NCBI GenBank assembly: GCA_023053685.1
Contig: JALIGW010000003.1
Location: 139,714,626 to 139,778,625, forward strand
Direction of reading: 5' to 3'
DNA: 64,000 nucleotides
Source: Diadophis punctatus similis
Taxonomy: Eukaryota > Chordata > Lepidosauria > Squamata > Dipsadidae
Shown here one piece after another: positions 34,567 through 47,442 of this stretch. The position numbers and the translations under genes are program-made. The first letter of the stretch is position 1. Each line of letters starts with the position of its first letter. Under the pieces are notes generated by a model. It was not told the origin of the DNA, did no database searches, and saw nothing but the letters and a program-made list of their open reading frames with translations.

Positions 34567-34718
34567 CGCGTGGCTGCTGTGGCCTGGAGGTAGGGTTCTT
34601 ACCTCACAATCAGGAGGTTGTGAGTTCGATCCTAGGTAGAAGCAGATGTAAGAGTCTCCTGCTTGGGCAGGGAGTTGGACTAGATGACCTGCAAGGTCCC
34701 TTCCGACTCTGTTAATCT
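34567..34718 (+). mobile_element. tRNA-derived SINE with a CR1 3' tail
   Basis: A tRNA-like head (GTGGCCTGGAGG A-box-like, GGTTGTGAGTTCGATCC B-box) is followed by TTGGACTAGATGACCTGCAA and AAGGTCCCTTCCGACTCTG, ending TTAATCTGTTAA. The tail equals the CR1 3' end at 54830-54890. This is a second SINE family, separate from the Sauria type, and is probably mobilised by CR1. Confidence 0.8.
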
Positions 34719-34928
34719 GTTAACATCTGAGAGGCGAGCCGTAGAACAATTCAGCACTTTATTTGCAGGTCAGCTTCAAGTAACAAGAACTGGCGGCAAG
34801 CGGCAGGGAAGGCACTTTTAAGAGTTTCCCTGCAGTTCAGCCGACCAGTGACAGGCGTTCAAATCTCCCGCCGTTTATTCGGCCAATCAGCGGCGGCTAT
34901 GCAAATTTACTACGTACCTCAGTACGTA
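34719..34928 (-). mobile_element. Probable LTR fragment, family 2, minus orientation
   Basis: On the minus strand it begins TGTTACGTACTGAGG and ends GATGTTAACA. It contains ATTTGCAT (octamer), GATTGG (inverted CCAAT) and AATAAAG. These fit a solo LTR. No clean 5-bp duplication could be read because the left edge abuts the SINE tail. Confidence 0.45.
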
Positions 34929-35560
34929 ACAATCCCTACCTATCAAAATCTGAGATACTACAAATCAGGGATATTAATACCTCAGTTTAATCTACATTAG
35001 AGATCTAGCAATCTGCCAGAAGATCTCAGTTGTTTTCTGCCCATCATTGATCATCTTTATAAGGAGAGCAAACCTTGAATACATGGTTTTCAGGTCCATT
35101 ACCCAACTTCCTGAGCAAGTATCTCTGCTAACCATAATCAGGAGAGGGGGCAAGGGAAGAGCGAAGCATCCAACGCTCCAGGAGATGCAAAAGAATTGTA
35201 TTGGTACCTGGGAAAGGAAAATATCATGCAATCAACTGGGATGCAAGATATGAAGTATGGATGAATGAAGAGCAGCTTGTCAAAGTGAAAATTGTGAGAT
35301 TTTAGAAAAGACTCAGTACGGAAATGATAAAACCCTTCTTCTTACTATCATAACTCTATGCTCAATGGATACATAAGGTGTAGGATCATGCTAACTAGAT
35401 ATGGCTAGGTTTACCAAATCTGGACAGCAAACACAGCAGCAAAAACATACAGATAAGACTCTAGTGTTTTCCCCTCTAGTGATCATTCAGAATTTGGCAA
35501 CCCAGATTTGCTGCCCCTCAGTGGCCACATATTTGTGTGCTTTTCCTCAATGATAAGATC
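34929..35560. other. No recognisable feature
   Basis: AT-rich. Two overlapping short frames at about 34992-35253 lack domain features. Confidence 0.4.
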
Positions 35561-35568
35561 CCCTATGG

Positions 35569-36427
<859 letters not shown>

Positions 36428-36435
36428 CCCTATGG

Positions 36436-36581
36436 CAGGGGTAGGCAAACTATAGCTCTTTGAGGACCTGTGGACTTCAACTCTCAGAATTCCTGAGCCA
36501 GCCATGCATGCATGGCTGGCTCAGGAATTCTGGGAGTTGAAGTCCACAGGTCCTCAAAGAGCTGTAGTTTGCCCACCCCTG
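36436..36581. mobile_element. Palindromic hAT MITE at the same octamer
   Basis: CAGGGGTAGGCAAACTATAG to GTTTGCCCACCCCTG, nearly perfect arms meeting at GCATGCATGC. CCCTATGG lies immediately left (36428-36435, shared with the previous element) and right (36582-36589). So CCCTATGG occurs three times around two adjacent hAT elements. Confidence 0.93.
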
Positions 36582-36889
36582 CCCTATGGCAATAGATCAA
36601 CCTTAAATAGGCTCTACTTGGGAATCGGTGTGTGTATGTGTGTGTGTGGAATCCTAACAGTACAAATGATTGAACAATAAAACAGACTGTCCTTGGGAGC
36701 GAAGGACATTCCTTTGCTGAATGCCATTTGTCATATATGCTACAATGGTAGATCACCACACCAGGCAAGTAGTTACAGTAGATGATCTCCAAGATCTGTT
36801 GCAACCCTTACATTCTTTTGTAAATTTAAAACAGATGAAAGATATAGCTCTTTCACAGTTTTACCTTCTAGAAATCATAACCACAAGAT

Positions 36890-37100
36890 CTGGTGGTTAG
36901 CATTCACTTGGGTAGCTTCAAAAGGGGATTGGATGACTACATGAAGGGCAAGGGTCTTGAAAAGAATCAGAGTTATCTTTGGGTTGAGGTCAAGCATGCC
37001 TTGGCTATAGAGAGGTCTACCTCCAGCTCCTGTTTGGAAGAACCTCAGAGGTATTTGAGGTGCTAGTTGCTAGAGAGGATCAACAAAATTCTTACCAGTT
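36890..37100 (+). repeat. Possible diverged CR1-type 3' fragment
   Basis: GGGTAGCTTCAAAAGGGGAT followed by TGGATGACTAC and TACCTCCAGCTCC resembles reptile CR1/LINE 3' regions (GGCTTTAAAAGGGGATTGGA-like). No tail is clear. Confidence 0.35.
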
Positions 37101-37347
37101 GGCATTCTGGAATTTAGTTTACATTTAATTTGTATTCTGGGGTTTAATGATTGTCCATGCTCACCAGAGTAGATATGTCTAACCTTGGCAGCCCTTTGAT
37201 GAAAGTACCCCTAATATCTGCTGAAATTCCAAAGGTTGCCACTGCCCCAAAGGTTGCCTAGGCCTAACATAGTTCAATATACCAAATTCCCTTTCATGCT
37301 AATATGAAACAGTCTCTACACAAGCCATAACAGCATATACCTTAACC

Positions 37348-37985
37348 CAGGGGTGGGTTCCTAATTTTTTTACTACCACTCTGTGGGTGTGGCTTGTTTT
37401 GTGGGTGTGGCTTGCCAGCCATGTGACCGGGTGGGCGTGGGCCTCAGAAGCTTGGCAGTGGCCACAGAAGCGGGGGGGCATTGCCCACCCGCAATGCAGC
37501 CCCCTGCAGCGGAAGCAGCAAGACCGCGGCAGAAGTTCTTCTAGGAGGCTTCATCCGGCCTGAATGCTTCTCCCCATTTGATGATCCTAGGCTCCTGCCG
37601 CCCGTTCCCCCTCCCCTCAGCAGCTCGAGAAGCCTCAAACATGCGAAAATGCCTAGGATCATCACCGCACGTTCGTGGCTTCTCGGACTGCTGAAGGGAG
37701 GGGAATGGAGATAGCTCCTGCCGCCTGTTCTTTCAGCATCTCACACGCTCCCTCAGCCATCCTCCCCTGTTTGGACTCACTGTGGGGTAGGAAGGCAGCG
37801 CATGCGCAGTGCCGGAAGCTCGGCTTCTGGGCATGCGCAGAAGAAAAAAAATGTAAATGTAAAAAAAAATTTTTTTTAATGGCGGCGCCCAGGCACTGGC
37901 AACCGACCGCACTGGTACTGTGACATCACCAGCGGGCCACTACCGGTGCTATAGAGTGGACCACACCAGTAGGAACCCACCACTG
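37348..37985. mobile_element. hAT element, TTTTTTTACTACC subgroup, copy 3
   Basis: Ends CAGGGGTGGGTTCC and GGAACCCACCACTG, exact duplication CCTTAACC (37340-37347, 37986-37993). 638 bp against 637 bp for copy 1. Contains GCATGCGCAG sites and the GGGCGTGG/CATGTGACCGGG module. Confidence 0.93.
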
Positions 37986-37993
37986 CCTTAACC

Positions 37994-39410
37994 TTGAGGT
38001 ATATGGCTGGATAATTTCCCCCCCTCATACAGCCCCTGAACCATGGTCAGAGTTATCTGACCATGTAATGAGAGGATTGGAAGCAGTGCTTCAATTCGAC
38101 TTTCCCCACTTTGATGCTGTCTTGTAGAGCACAGGGATAACCTTGGAGAAAGCATAGCTAGCCTGAAAATGAAGCATGAGAAAGGAGCTTAAGATTGCCC
38201 TGTGTTGACTTCTTTGGTATAAGAGGAGGGAGGGAAATATAACCAGGCTTCTAAAATTATGTTAATATGGCCCATATCAATAAAGTAGAGTTTTAATATT
38301 TCTTGTGGTGTCTGTTTCCTGTCCTGGCCTACCTCAAAGAACTGAGATCTTAGATATGTTGGAGTTCAATTCTAATTAGCTCCAGCTAGTGTGGACTCTG
38401 TTGACATGCATTAAATCCTTTTTGAACCCCATTCCTGTTTTACATTGCTGTGTGTCCTGTACCAAATCATACTTTCTAGCAAAAGGTTTAAGTCCCCAAC
38501 ATTGACAGAAAATTGAGTGATCTTCAAGCATCGGAAAAGTTACCTGCAAAATGCTGCATTTGAGGATAATAATAACTGCATAATTCAAGGTTGAGACCAC
38601 ACAGCACAAACCTCTGTAGGGACATTTCCTATCCCCAGTGAATTTCCCTGACATAGATATAAGATTTATTATAGCCCATTTCACCATTATAGTATTCACT
38701 AAAAGGGTTTTTTTTAAAAAAAAATATTAATTAACACACATAAAAAATGAGGAGGCAGCAAGTGAAGCAGAACATTGAATGGGGGTGGGGAATGAGGTCA
38801 GGTTTTTATAGAAATGCTTCTGAATTTGGATTCCCTCTTCACACTGCAATAATAATTCCATATATACCGAAATGTAAAGACCTTATTGAACATTCAGGAG
38901 GCTCATTAAAACTGAAAATGCCATCTGAAAAAAAAAAAGAAATTAATACTTTTCTTCGGCAGCAGACGCTTAAAAACATAAAAGGAAAACCTCATTTCTA
39001 ATGTGGAAGTTCCTTCAAAAATTAGCTTACTCGGTGATATAAATTAGTTTTCTTTGTGAACTAAAATTGACTTGCCGTTAACTACTTAGTCAAAAAAAAA
39101 ATAGCTGGTGAAAAGGCCCAGCCTCGGAGCTTTGGACCGTGAGTTCCTTTCATGCTGTAAACAAATGCTTCAGATTTAAAGCTTTCCCATAATTGTTATG
39201 CTAACCTTGGAGTGAAACCTCTCCATTTGCATTTGAAGGAGCTAAATATTAGGCAGGAAAGAAAAGTGCTCTTTTTAAAAGCATGAGAAAATGTTCCTTC
39301 TTTTTGGTCCTCAACCATCTGGGCAGGCTCTGTTTTCCTCTCTCTGGCAGAGGAAGATGTGGAGGGAAAGGGAAGGGGGTGGTGGTAATCTAACTCGCCC
39401 CCCCCCCCTT
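37994..39410. other. No recognisable feature
   Basis: AT-rich, single-copy-looking, with a poly-A/T strip near 38705-38730. No exon candidate stands out. Confidence 0.4.
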
Positions 39411-39412
39411 CC

Positions 39413-39635
39413 AGAGGAGGAGGAGGAGGAGGAGGAGGAGGAGGAGGAGGAGGAGGAGGAGGAGAAGAAGAAGAAGAAGAAGAAGAAGAAGAAGAAGAAG
39501 AAGAAGAAGAAGAAGAAGAAGAAGAAGAAGAAGAAGAAGAAGAGGAGGAGGAGGAGGAGGAGGAGGAGGAGGAGGAGGAGGAGGAGGAGGAGGAGGAGGA
39601 GGAGGAGGAGGAGGAGGAGGAGGAGGAGGAGGAGG
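39413..39635. repeat. (GGA)n-(GAA)n-(GGA)n tract, about 220 bp
   Basis: Trinucleotide array: GGA to about 39462, GAA to about 39541, GGA to about 39635. One strand is entirely purine. The poly-Glu/Lys, poly-Ser and poly-Leu/Phe frames are artefacts. Confidence 0.97.
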
Positions 39636-39852
39636 GGTAATTCCTTCTGTATGTGAATGGGAGCATGAATGAGTTTTACTATAGGGAAAAGCAAAAAAAT
39701 GCGTTCCTGGAAGATATTAAGAAAAAGTAGGTGGGAAAGGGGTGGGAATAGAAAGAAGAAGCCGTGACTAAAATCCTCAGAAGTTCATCAACATAAAATA
39801 CATTGCAAGAACTGAGAGCTATGTGGGTGGGGGTGGGGATGTATAGGTATTC

Positions 39853-40085
39853 TTGATATACAAAAGTTCATTTAGTGACCGTTCAAAGCTACAAGGGTAC
39901 TGAAAAAAGGGGACTTATGACCATTGTTCACACTTACAGCTGTTGCAGCATTCCCTATGATCACGTGATCAAAATCCAGACACTTGGCAACTGACTCATA
40001 TTTATGACGGTTGCTGCAATGTCCCAGGGTCATGTGATCACCTTTTGCGACTTTCTGACAAGCAAAGTCAATGGGGAAGCCAGAT
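39853..40085. mobile_element. Tc1/pogo-like MITE, partial
   Basis: GTTCATTTAGTGACCGTTCA to GTCAATGGGGAAGCCAGATT, colinear with the left two thirds of 20427-20800. Right end is lost. Confidence 0.7.
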
Positions 40086-40424
40086 TCACTATCCAGTAGG
40101 ATTTATTAAACAGAAATTTTAAGAGAAAATTAAATGTGTTTGTGATCCTATACACGTATACTCAAAAGTATTGTAGGATGGCATAGTCACAGTGTATTCT
40201 TAATATGGTTGTAGAAAGCATGAAATGAAAATTTGATTTGAAGATTTGAGTGAGTCATCCCTTTGAATTGCATCTTCACATCTTCAAATCAGTTTGTGCC
40301 ATCAAATCATATCAGAGTCCTATAAATAGTTTCAAAGAAGTTGGAAAGTGATTGGCTTTCCAATGTTTTGCAGACAAAACATTGTAGAAGCTTTTCTCAT
40401 ATGGTCAAAGTTAAGAGACTAGAG

Positions 40425-40785
40425 CAGTGACGAGAACCTTTTTCTCATTGTGTGCCAGCACCCATAATGCAATGCGCCCGCCCCTGCACATGCGTGCATG
40501 ACCCCCCCCTGCCCCCCATTTTGGGCCTAGCAGGCATCTCTGCAGCCTCCTGGGACCCAAAACGGGCCGTGAGGGGGCGCCGTGCCACGCCCTCCCCGCA
40601 TGTGCACGCGACCCTCCACGCATGTCTCCCACATGCGCCCCGCCCCCCATGTATCCCAAAAATCAGCTGGCTGGTGGGAGGCACACGCAGGTGCGGTGGA
40701 TCTGAGCTGGGCAACTGCTGAAGTGCCCGCAGAGAGGGCTCTGCGTGCCAGCTGTGGCACGCGTGCCATAGGTTTGCCATCACGG
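40425..40785. mobile_element. hAT element (CAGTGATGGCGAACC family), copy 3
   Basis: Left end CAGTGACGAGAACC, right end GGTTTGCCATCACGG (CACTG mutated). Exact duplication GACTAGAG (40417-40424, 40786-40793). GC-rich interior related to 29143. Confidence 0.9.
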
Positions 40786-40793
40786 GACTAGAG

Positions 40794-42735
40794 ATTGGTA
40801 CAATGGGCTTTCCAATGTTGATACGAGTAGCTGGTCAATGAATTGTATGACTTCTACAAATCTTGCCTATCTTTCTGCTGTTTGGAGGGCTGTTTTTGTT
40901 GTGTATGTCTCACCCTTCTGAAAGAATCTGCTTAGGCAGGTTCATTTGGAGGTAGGAAGAAACAGATTTATTCTACTGCTGTTTTTGCTCTGATTGTTCT
41001 TTCTTGGGTGGCTCTCTACCATTCCTCCAATCCATAGGGGTTTTTTTTGTCCTCCTTATCTCAAAAAACCGTTTGTCTGATGTTTAGCATACTCTCTGCT
41101 ATTTCTTGTGCTCAGTAATTGCAATTCTTCACTCTGTCATTTTGTTCTTTCTCTTTCATTTCGTTGTCATTCTCTGTTGCTTCCTGTTAAAAAACTAAAA
41201 TAGAAAGCAGGCAGACATAAACAAAAAATCCTGTTTACTTGTCTTATATTTTAAAAATAAGTTATCCCCATTTCTGTTGGAAGGGATCTGAGGCTTTGGC
41301 AAAGAGAAGACGGCTTCCTCAAGCGCCTATAGATTGAATAGACTACTTCAGGTGAATCATTTAGGTTGACAAGTCAAAACTTCTTCATCCCTGATTAACG
41401 ATACAACCAGCTTCTTCTTCTGCACAGCTGGCAACAACTCAAGTAAATGTGGCCTGACAGCCATGTCATAAGAGAAAAGGGGGAAAAGGGGGGAGGGGAT
41501 CCAAATAGTCAAGAAAGAATGAGGAAAGGGGAACTCAGCAATGGTAGATATATATAAACACACAGAGAGAGAGAGAGACAATATTACACAATTCAAAGAA
41601 AAGACATCTTTCAGTCTTACAAAGTCCATGCAAACTCCAGTGTGTTCCTGTATGATGTCAGTCAGTTACACATTTTGCTAGGTTAAGACATATTGAAAGA
41701 GTTTAAGAATCTGCAAGTATGTTTTTTTAAAAAAGGGTCACAAAAACGCAGATGTAATAACTCTTGATTTCTCTCTTCCTGGTTTTCAGGAAAGCAATGA
41801 AGATTACTGCAAGGAAACAGGAAGCCTTCCTTTAAAAGGAATCCTCCAGTGCAAATGGCAATAACAGATCATCAATCTGGTAATTGACTGACCTTTCCTA
41901 ATTTTATTATTTGTCTTTCACATGGTGCGACTACATATTACTTCTCTAAAAGAGGAAGTTAGCGTCCATGCTAACATTTCCGTACTGTGCAACTCCTGGT
42001 CCTTACTCCGTAGTAAGTAGCATCAGAAAATGCAAAGCAGAAAAGCAGTGGGACACTCATAGGGTAGCCCTTCTAAACATACATAACCAATCTACATAAA
42101 TTTACATAATATGGTGCTTCTCAAAATAGGCAGTTCTGCCCCATATATTTTCTAGACAAGCATCATTGGGCGCGTGTTCCCCATTACCAGGTATTTTCAC
42201 GTGCCACTGACTTACCTCCCATAAACCGTGTTTGGTAAACTGTGAATGCTATTCAGCTGAGATGTGTTTAGTTAGGTGGGTTTTTTTTTTCTAAGTTGAA
42301 GAGCTTTGGTGGCCCTCAGTAGATCATCCCTCAATGAAAATCTTCAAGGCAAAGCATCATGTCTCAGCAGTAGGTGTCCACTTCTAATCAAATGGTGTGT
42401 AAATTCAATATATAGCTATTAAGCAGAAGCTGGGGATTGCAGAAAAAGAGATTACATTGTAAATTGGGCTGTTAAAGAAGATGGGTTTAAGAGCTAATTT
42501 CCATCGCATTGTTTTTCCATTTTTCTTCACTCTGAACCAATACTAACTTACGCAGTTAGAATAAGAAAATATTCTACTATTTCTCAAGGCCTCTTACAGT
42601 AAATAGGCCATGCCATCATTTTTGTTTAAGAGTTGTGGACTTCAACAACAAAATTCAAAACAAGCTAGTTCTCCTCTAGGAGGTGTATATTCATATTTCC
42701 ATAAAGGGAAACAGGATGTTGTCTAGATTCCAGAA
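40794..42735. other. About 1.9 kb without recognisable features
   Basis: AT-rich. No repeat ends, RNA genes or coding blocks recognised. Confidence 0.45.
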
Positions 42736-42741
42736 TTTCAT

Positions 42742-42955
42742 CACAGCAATAGCTTATATACTGCCCCATAGTACTTTGCAGTATTCTTTGGGCAGTTTAC
42801 AATGTCAGCATTATTTACATATTGCCCCTAGGTCTTCATTTTTCCAACCTCGGAAGGATGGAAGGCTGAGTCAACCTTGAGCACCATCAGGATCGAACTC
42901 CAGGCTGTGGGCATAGTTTGCCTGCAATAGTGCAATTTAACCACTGCCACCCCAG
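42742..42955 (-). mobile_element. Diverged Sauria-type SINE
   Basis: Minus orientation. GGAAGGATGGAAGGCTGAGT and CAACCTTGAGCACC are intact, but the tail and tRNA head carry many changes and short deletions. An older copy than the others. Confidence 0.75.
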
Positions 42956-43267
42956 GATTATTATTATAGTAATAGCATATTATGTACCGGTAGCATAGAT
43001 TTTTAACCTTCCATTACTGTATAAATAGATACCCGTACATGAAGAAAAACTTGAAACAATTCAGTGGGCTTTTTTCTTTTTTAAATGCATTGTATTTCTC
43101 CTCTTCCTGCTCCAATGATGTGGCGAGAAAGAAATTGTTAGGCAAGATACTTAATGAAGAAGACTACCATTGAACTAGAAAACAGGGTATTTTTTCAGTG
43201 CATTCCAAGGTAAATATAAAAATGTTCTCAAATCAAATTTGATTACTGACTTCATGGATGTTGACAG

Positions 43268-43592
43268 TGTCACGGTATGATTATTGCCTGTTACATGTAT
43301 ATGCAGGGAGATGCATCCCTATCTAATATAATGGTTTATTCCTGAGCACGTGATTGATATGCTCTTGTACGCATGTGTGCATTCCTTTTCTCTGATCTTC
43401 CCTTCTTGCTCTGTCTTCCATTGAGAGAAGACGCACTTTTATATTAGAGATGTAAACAAATGAGGATTTATTGTTTTTGTACCGAAATAAATATTTTTAC
43501 TTAGACTTTTAAACTGCGGTTTCTTTTCTAATGTCTGATGTCCGGGAAAAGATCAAACATCGCTTTTGTGAGATTAATTCTCACATCTGTCA
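43268..43592 (+). mobile_element. Solo LTR, family 1, plus orientation
   Basis: TGTCACGG to ATCTGTCA with exact 5-bp duplication GACAG (43263-43267, 43593-43597). Clearly homologous to 8227-8549 on the other strand. AATAAATA near 43486 would serve as polyadenylation signal. No gag or pol is present. Confidence 0.87.
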
Positions 43593-43726
43593 GACAGAGG
43601 TGAGGAAACAAAAATATAGAATTGATCTTTCATTGGCTTCTTCCAGGAAGTTCACTTCTCAATTTAGCCCACAGGCCTGGAATTTGATAGTGGTCTCCCA
43701 TCTTAATATTTACCAAGCCTAACCCT

Positions 43727-44232
43727 CAGGGGTGGGCTGCTCTGGGTTCGCCCGGGTTCGGGCGATCCTCTAACGAAGATTCTGCGTGGTTCGGCAAACC
43801 CCCAAATCCCACTCGTGGCTGGCCCCAGGAGTCTCCATGTGGCCCATTTTGGATGCCAGGTAAGTGCAGGGCCCATGCAGAGGCTCAGGGAGGGTGAAAA
43901 ATGGGCCTCTCAGAGGCTCCGGAAGGGCAGAAATGGGCCCATTTCCAGCTTCCAGAGGGCCTCCGGAGCCCGGGGGAGGCCGTTTTCGGCCTCCTGGAAG
44001 CTTGAGGAAAGCCTCCGGTGCCCAGGGAGGGCAAAAAACAGGCCTCCTGGACGTTCCGGAAGGCTGGAAATAGACCCATTTCCAGCTTCCGGAGGATCTC
44101 CGGAGCCCGGGGAGGGTGAGAATGCCCCCCTGCCATGGTGCAGGAGGCCTAGTAGGCCACTCCCACCATGGCCACTCCCACCCAGCAACCGGGCAGAGAA
44201 CCCGTTGCTAAAAATTTTGAAGCCCACCCCTG
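43727..44232. mobile_element. hAT element (CAGGGGTGGGCTG subgroup) with GGCCTCCGGAGCC cassettes
   Basis: Ends CAGGGGTGGGCTGC and GAAGCCCACCCCTG. Octamers CTAACCCT (43719-43726) and CTATCCCT (44233-44240) differ at one base. The interior repeats CTTCCGGAGG(A/G)(T/C)CTCCGGAGCC-type units three to four times, which gives the long Pro/Arg/Gly frames. Confidence 0.88.
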
Positions 44233-44240
44233 CTATCCCT

Positions 44241-45551
44241 GCTTTATTCAAAATCAATTAAGATCAGATAGTTGCATATTCTATCAGTAGGTTCAAAATA
44301 GATTTTGACACCACACCTTTCCATGGTTGCCACTGCTGAGAATCAACATCTAAATCTGATATAATTTTGCTGGGGGTTGAAAACCAGTTCTACTTTCTAT
44401 AAGATCAGACCAAATCACTGTCCTGGAGAAAACAGGTCTTTGTCCCTGCAGTGAGGTTGACACTGTGATCATCTCCTGCAACACTCTCCACTGAGCCAAA
44501 AAGTGAATCTAAGCAATTCAATCCGATCCAGCGCAGGGGGACATAGGCGGCCCATCGTTTTTAAAACCCCTACAGAAAAACAAAGAACTCACTCTTAATT
44601 GCTGTTACTTCGGCAGCCAAGCCATTAATGCACGGGAGAAAAGTGACAGAAACTTTGGAAGAAAGGAAAATTCCAGCAATTTACAAGTGAAAGTGGTTGT
44701 AATCAAAACGCTGAGAACTGGAAGGGGATGTCAAAATAGGAGTCAAGGGATAGAAATGTGCTGGAAGAGGATGCGGCTTGCTGGACTCCTGAACAGCCGC
44801 TCTGCACGTTGCAACAATATATTCTAGGCTTGGCTTGAAGGCTATAAGGCTGTTTTCATTTGCTTTGCACTCTATATAAGAAATATGGGTCTTAGTCATT
44901 TGGGCCGACATAGCCGCAGACAAGCATTCAGGGGAGAGATCCTTTCAACCCATTCCAAAAATTAAGAAGACAAAAGACGCTTCAGCAACAGGCTAACAGA
45001 ACAGACAAATGAAAGTTGATGGGAAGAATGTAGCAGGATCATGAGAACCTGCATTAAACTTGAGTGTTCCCTATTTTGAAGCCGCCTGGATATTTGTGGG
45101 ACCCGCAGTTCTCAGAATTCCCAACCAGGTCACTGGGACAAATTATATGAGAATGTCTGCCAGAATAGGTCAAACAGCCAGCAAACAGGAAACATGCAGA
45201 TTCTTCCATCTTAAACATGCAAACAAATAATTTCAAATCTGCATCGTTCAATTGTTTTACTGGCAAAATACCTTTTCCCACTGTAGTGCAGGCCAAGGCA
45301 TAAATGCCCCACAGTATATCGTTGATCAAAGATTAGTTTCTGCATCTAGGAGGAAACTGAGAGATACATCTACCATATCTTATGCTCCTTTGGGATGGGT
45401 GATGTTTGATACTGCACAACTGGCTCTATTTTAAACCTCCAATTTTTCAGCAACGCGCAAACGAGATGAGAAGGCCTTGTTCTCTCCAAGGTGGGAAGGC
45501 TGTACCTGCGATGTGTTCTTTCAGACTCCAGACTGGCATTCAATTCATTAA

Positions 45552-45553
<2 letters not shown>
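44241..45553. other. No recognisable feature
   Basis: AT-rich. GCAGTTCTCAGAATTCCCAA at about 45106-45125 may be a scrap of the palindromic hAT family. Confidence 0.4.

Positions 45554-45583
<30 letters not shown>
45554..45583. repeat. (GT)n microsatellite
   Basis: About 14 GT units. Confidence 0.95.
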
Positions 45584-45585
<2 letters not shown>

Positions 45586-45755
45586 ACAAGCAGGGATGTC
45601 TGCAGGGATGGGGTAAAAAAAAAATCAAGATGGCGGCCACAACCATGAATGTAAGAAAGGGTTGGGCTTGGATTGCGTGGTAGAGGTTCACATTTTGTCT
45701 TTTTGATCTTCCTTTCTGGGGACATTCCTGCTCGCTGGCAAGATACTCCCTAGGA

Positions 45756-45840
45756 CAGGGTGTCCAAATTTGGCAACTTTTAAGACTTGTGGACAGTTGA
45801 AGTCCACAAGTCTTAAAGTTGCGTAGGTTGGATACCCCTG
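45756..45840. mobile_element. Minimal palindromic hAT-like MITE
   Basis: CAGGGTGTCCAAATTTGGCA to GGTTGGATACCCCTG, 85 bp. Arms AAGACTTGTGGAC and GTCCACAAGTCTT meet around AGTTGAA. Octamers CCCTAGGA and CTCTAGAA match at six of eight. Confidence 0.75.
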
Positions 45841-46009
45841 CTCTAGAACTTCCTCAGGAAGCTTAACACGAGAGGCAGGTAGTCCTTGCCCTCCTTGAAG
45901 TCTCTATGATGGCATTTCTGATGGTTAGGTTGCTCTACCTGGCTCTGTGAAGGGAATGACTGAGTGTTTTTAATGTTTTTATATTGTGTTTTTAAGTTTT
46001 TTATATTGA

Positions 46010-46100
46010 TATTGTTTGTATTGCTGTTAGCCGCTCAGAGTCTCTGCTGAGTTGAGCGGCATACAAGTAATAAATAAATAATAAATAAATAAATCTAGCT
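46010..46100 (+). mobile_element. L2 LINE 3' end
   Basis: GTTAGCCGCTCAGAGTCTCT then TGAGCGGCATACAAGTAATA with AAT-rich tail, the L2-type 3' hairpin. Confidence 0.75.
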
Positions 46101-46169
46101 GTATGTACCTGCAACTGTGGCTAGCTAGTATTGCAACTGTACCTCACTACCGTAGCATTATACGTATAT

Positions 46170-46582
46170 CTAGGTAGGACCGCATCCTACCTCATACTTC
46201 CCTTCGACCGGTCAGGTCCCACAAAGTGGGTCTCCTCCGGGTCCCGTCAGCCAAACAGTGCCGGCTGGCGGGGCCTACGGGGAGGGCCTTCTCTGTAGGG
46301 GCCCCTGTTCTCTGGAACCAACTACCCCCAGAGATCCGAATTATCCCCACCTTGCTGGCCTTCCGAAAAGCCATTAAGACATGGCTCTTCCTGCAGGCGG
46401 GGTGATTTTGAGACAACTTTCCCCCATGTATGCATGGTTTTGTATGTCTTTTTTAAACTCTTTTTAAATTGTTTTTTAAATAATTTTATTGTTTAGTTGT
46501 TCCTTAAAATGTTGTACGCCGCCCTGAGTCCTCAGGGAGTAGGGCGGCACAGAAGAACACTAAATAAAATAAAATAAATAAA
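46170..46582 (+). pseudogene. L2 LINE C-terminus and 3' end
   Basis: The sequence encodes an L2 end like that at 56540: CCGTCAGCCAAACAGTGCCG, then an FSVGAP-LWNQLP-like block, then MALPAGG-like Lys/Trp-rich sequence, then a 3' UTR ending TGTACGCCGCCCTGAGTCCT and AATAAAATAAA. Frame breaks indicate decay. Confidence 0.78.
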
Positions 46583-47149
46583 GCAGGAACAGATTGATCT
46601 TTCCCTGATCCCTGCTGCTTTAGGCACCTGTCAGAGGCAGAGGAGGCCAAATACTCATCCATGTGTGAAGCTGTTATCACATAAAGGCTGCCCCTGATGT
46701 CCTTGGGTCAGCATCAGAATGCAAGTGCATCTTCACAATGCTGGCATAATGACATCATCCACATGTCATCTTTCTGATTACAGTGTGATTTGTTACAGAG
46801 GCCGGTCTGTGCTACCTCAATATGCAGAGACACTGGGGAGAATTTTGATAGCAGTAGCAAGGACTCTTGTGCCATGTTTCTCTAAGCATGCCAGGTAAAC
46901 TAAGTCATGACTTTAAAAATAATAATTAAAAATGTCCCTTAGCAACAGACATCAACCAGAAGGAGTCAGAGGATTCTTTGATTCCTCTGGTTGATTAACC
47001 TGGTTGATGCAGGTTGCCCAGCATTTGCTTCTGTTATCCTGGGGTGGGTCTCAGACCGACCAAAATGAATCCCTTTGCTCTGCGTGCATTTTAAAACAGT
47101 CCCCAAATTATCAGAAACAGAACAACAGGTAGTCCTCATCTTAATGTTA

Positions 47150-47442
47150 ATTTATTTCCCACAGCACTGTCTTAGGCCTAAAGATATTTACCCATGTAGT
47201 AGGCTGTATTGCTATTATCCTTCTCATCCTTCTTATCTTCTCATCTTTCCTACTACCTTCTCCTATTGTTGTCTATGATTATCACTTGTTCTTGTATCTT
47301 ATGATGAATGATTACAACTATGCTCTATGACTTATCACTTTGTTGTTTGTATGTACACTGAGAGCTTATGCACCAGAGACAAATTCCTTCTGTGTCCAAT
47401 CACACTCAGCCCATAAAGAATTCTATCTTCTATCTTCTATTT
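47150..47442 (+). mobile_element. Snake CR1-type LINE 3' UTR with ATTCT-like tail
   Basis: The 3' part GACAAATTCCTTCTGTGTCC, AATCACACTCAGCCCATAAA and then TTCTATCTTCTATC matches 53090-53217. AATAAAG-like signal precedes the tail. The next hAT element starts directly in the tail. Confidence 0.65.

Noticed and set aside
39196..39694. Long frames encoding poly-Ser/Pro, poly-Glu/Lys/Arg and poly-Leu/Phe
   Set aside because: They are translations of the GGA/GAA trinucleotide tract in several frames on both strands; no start context or domain supports a gene.
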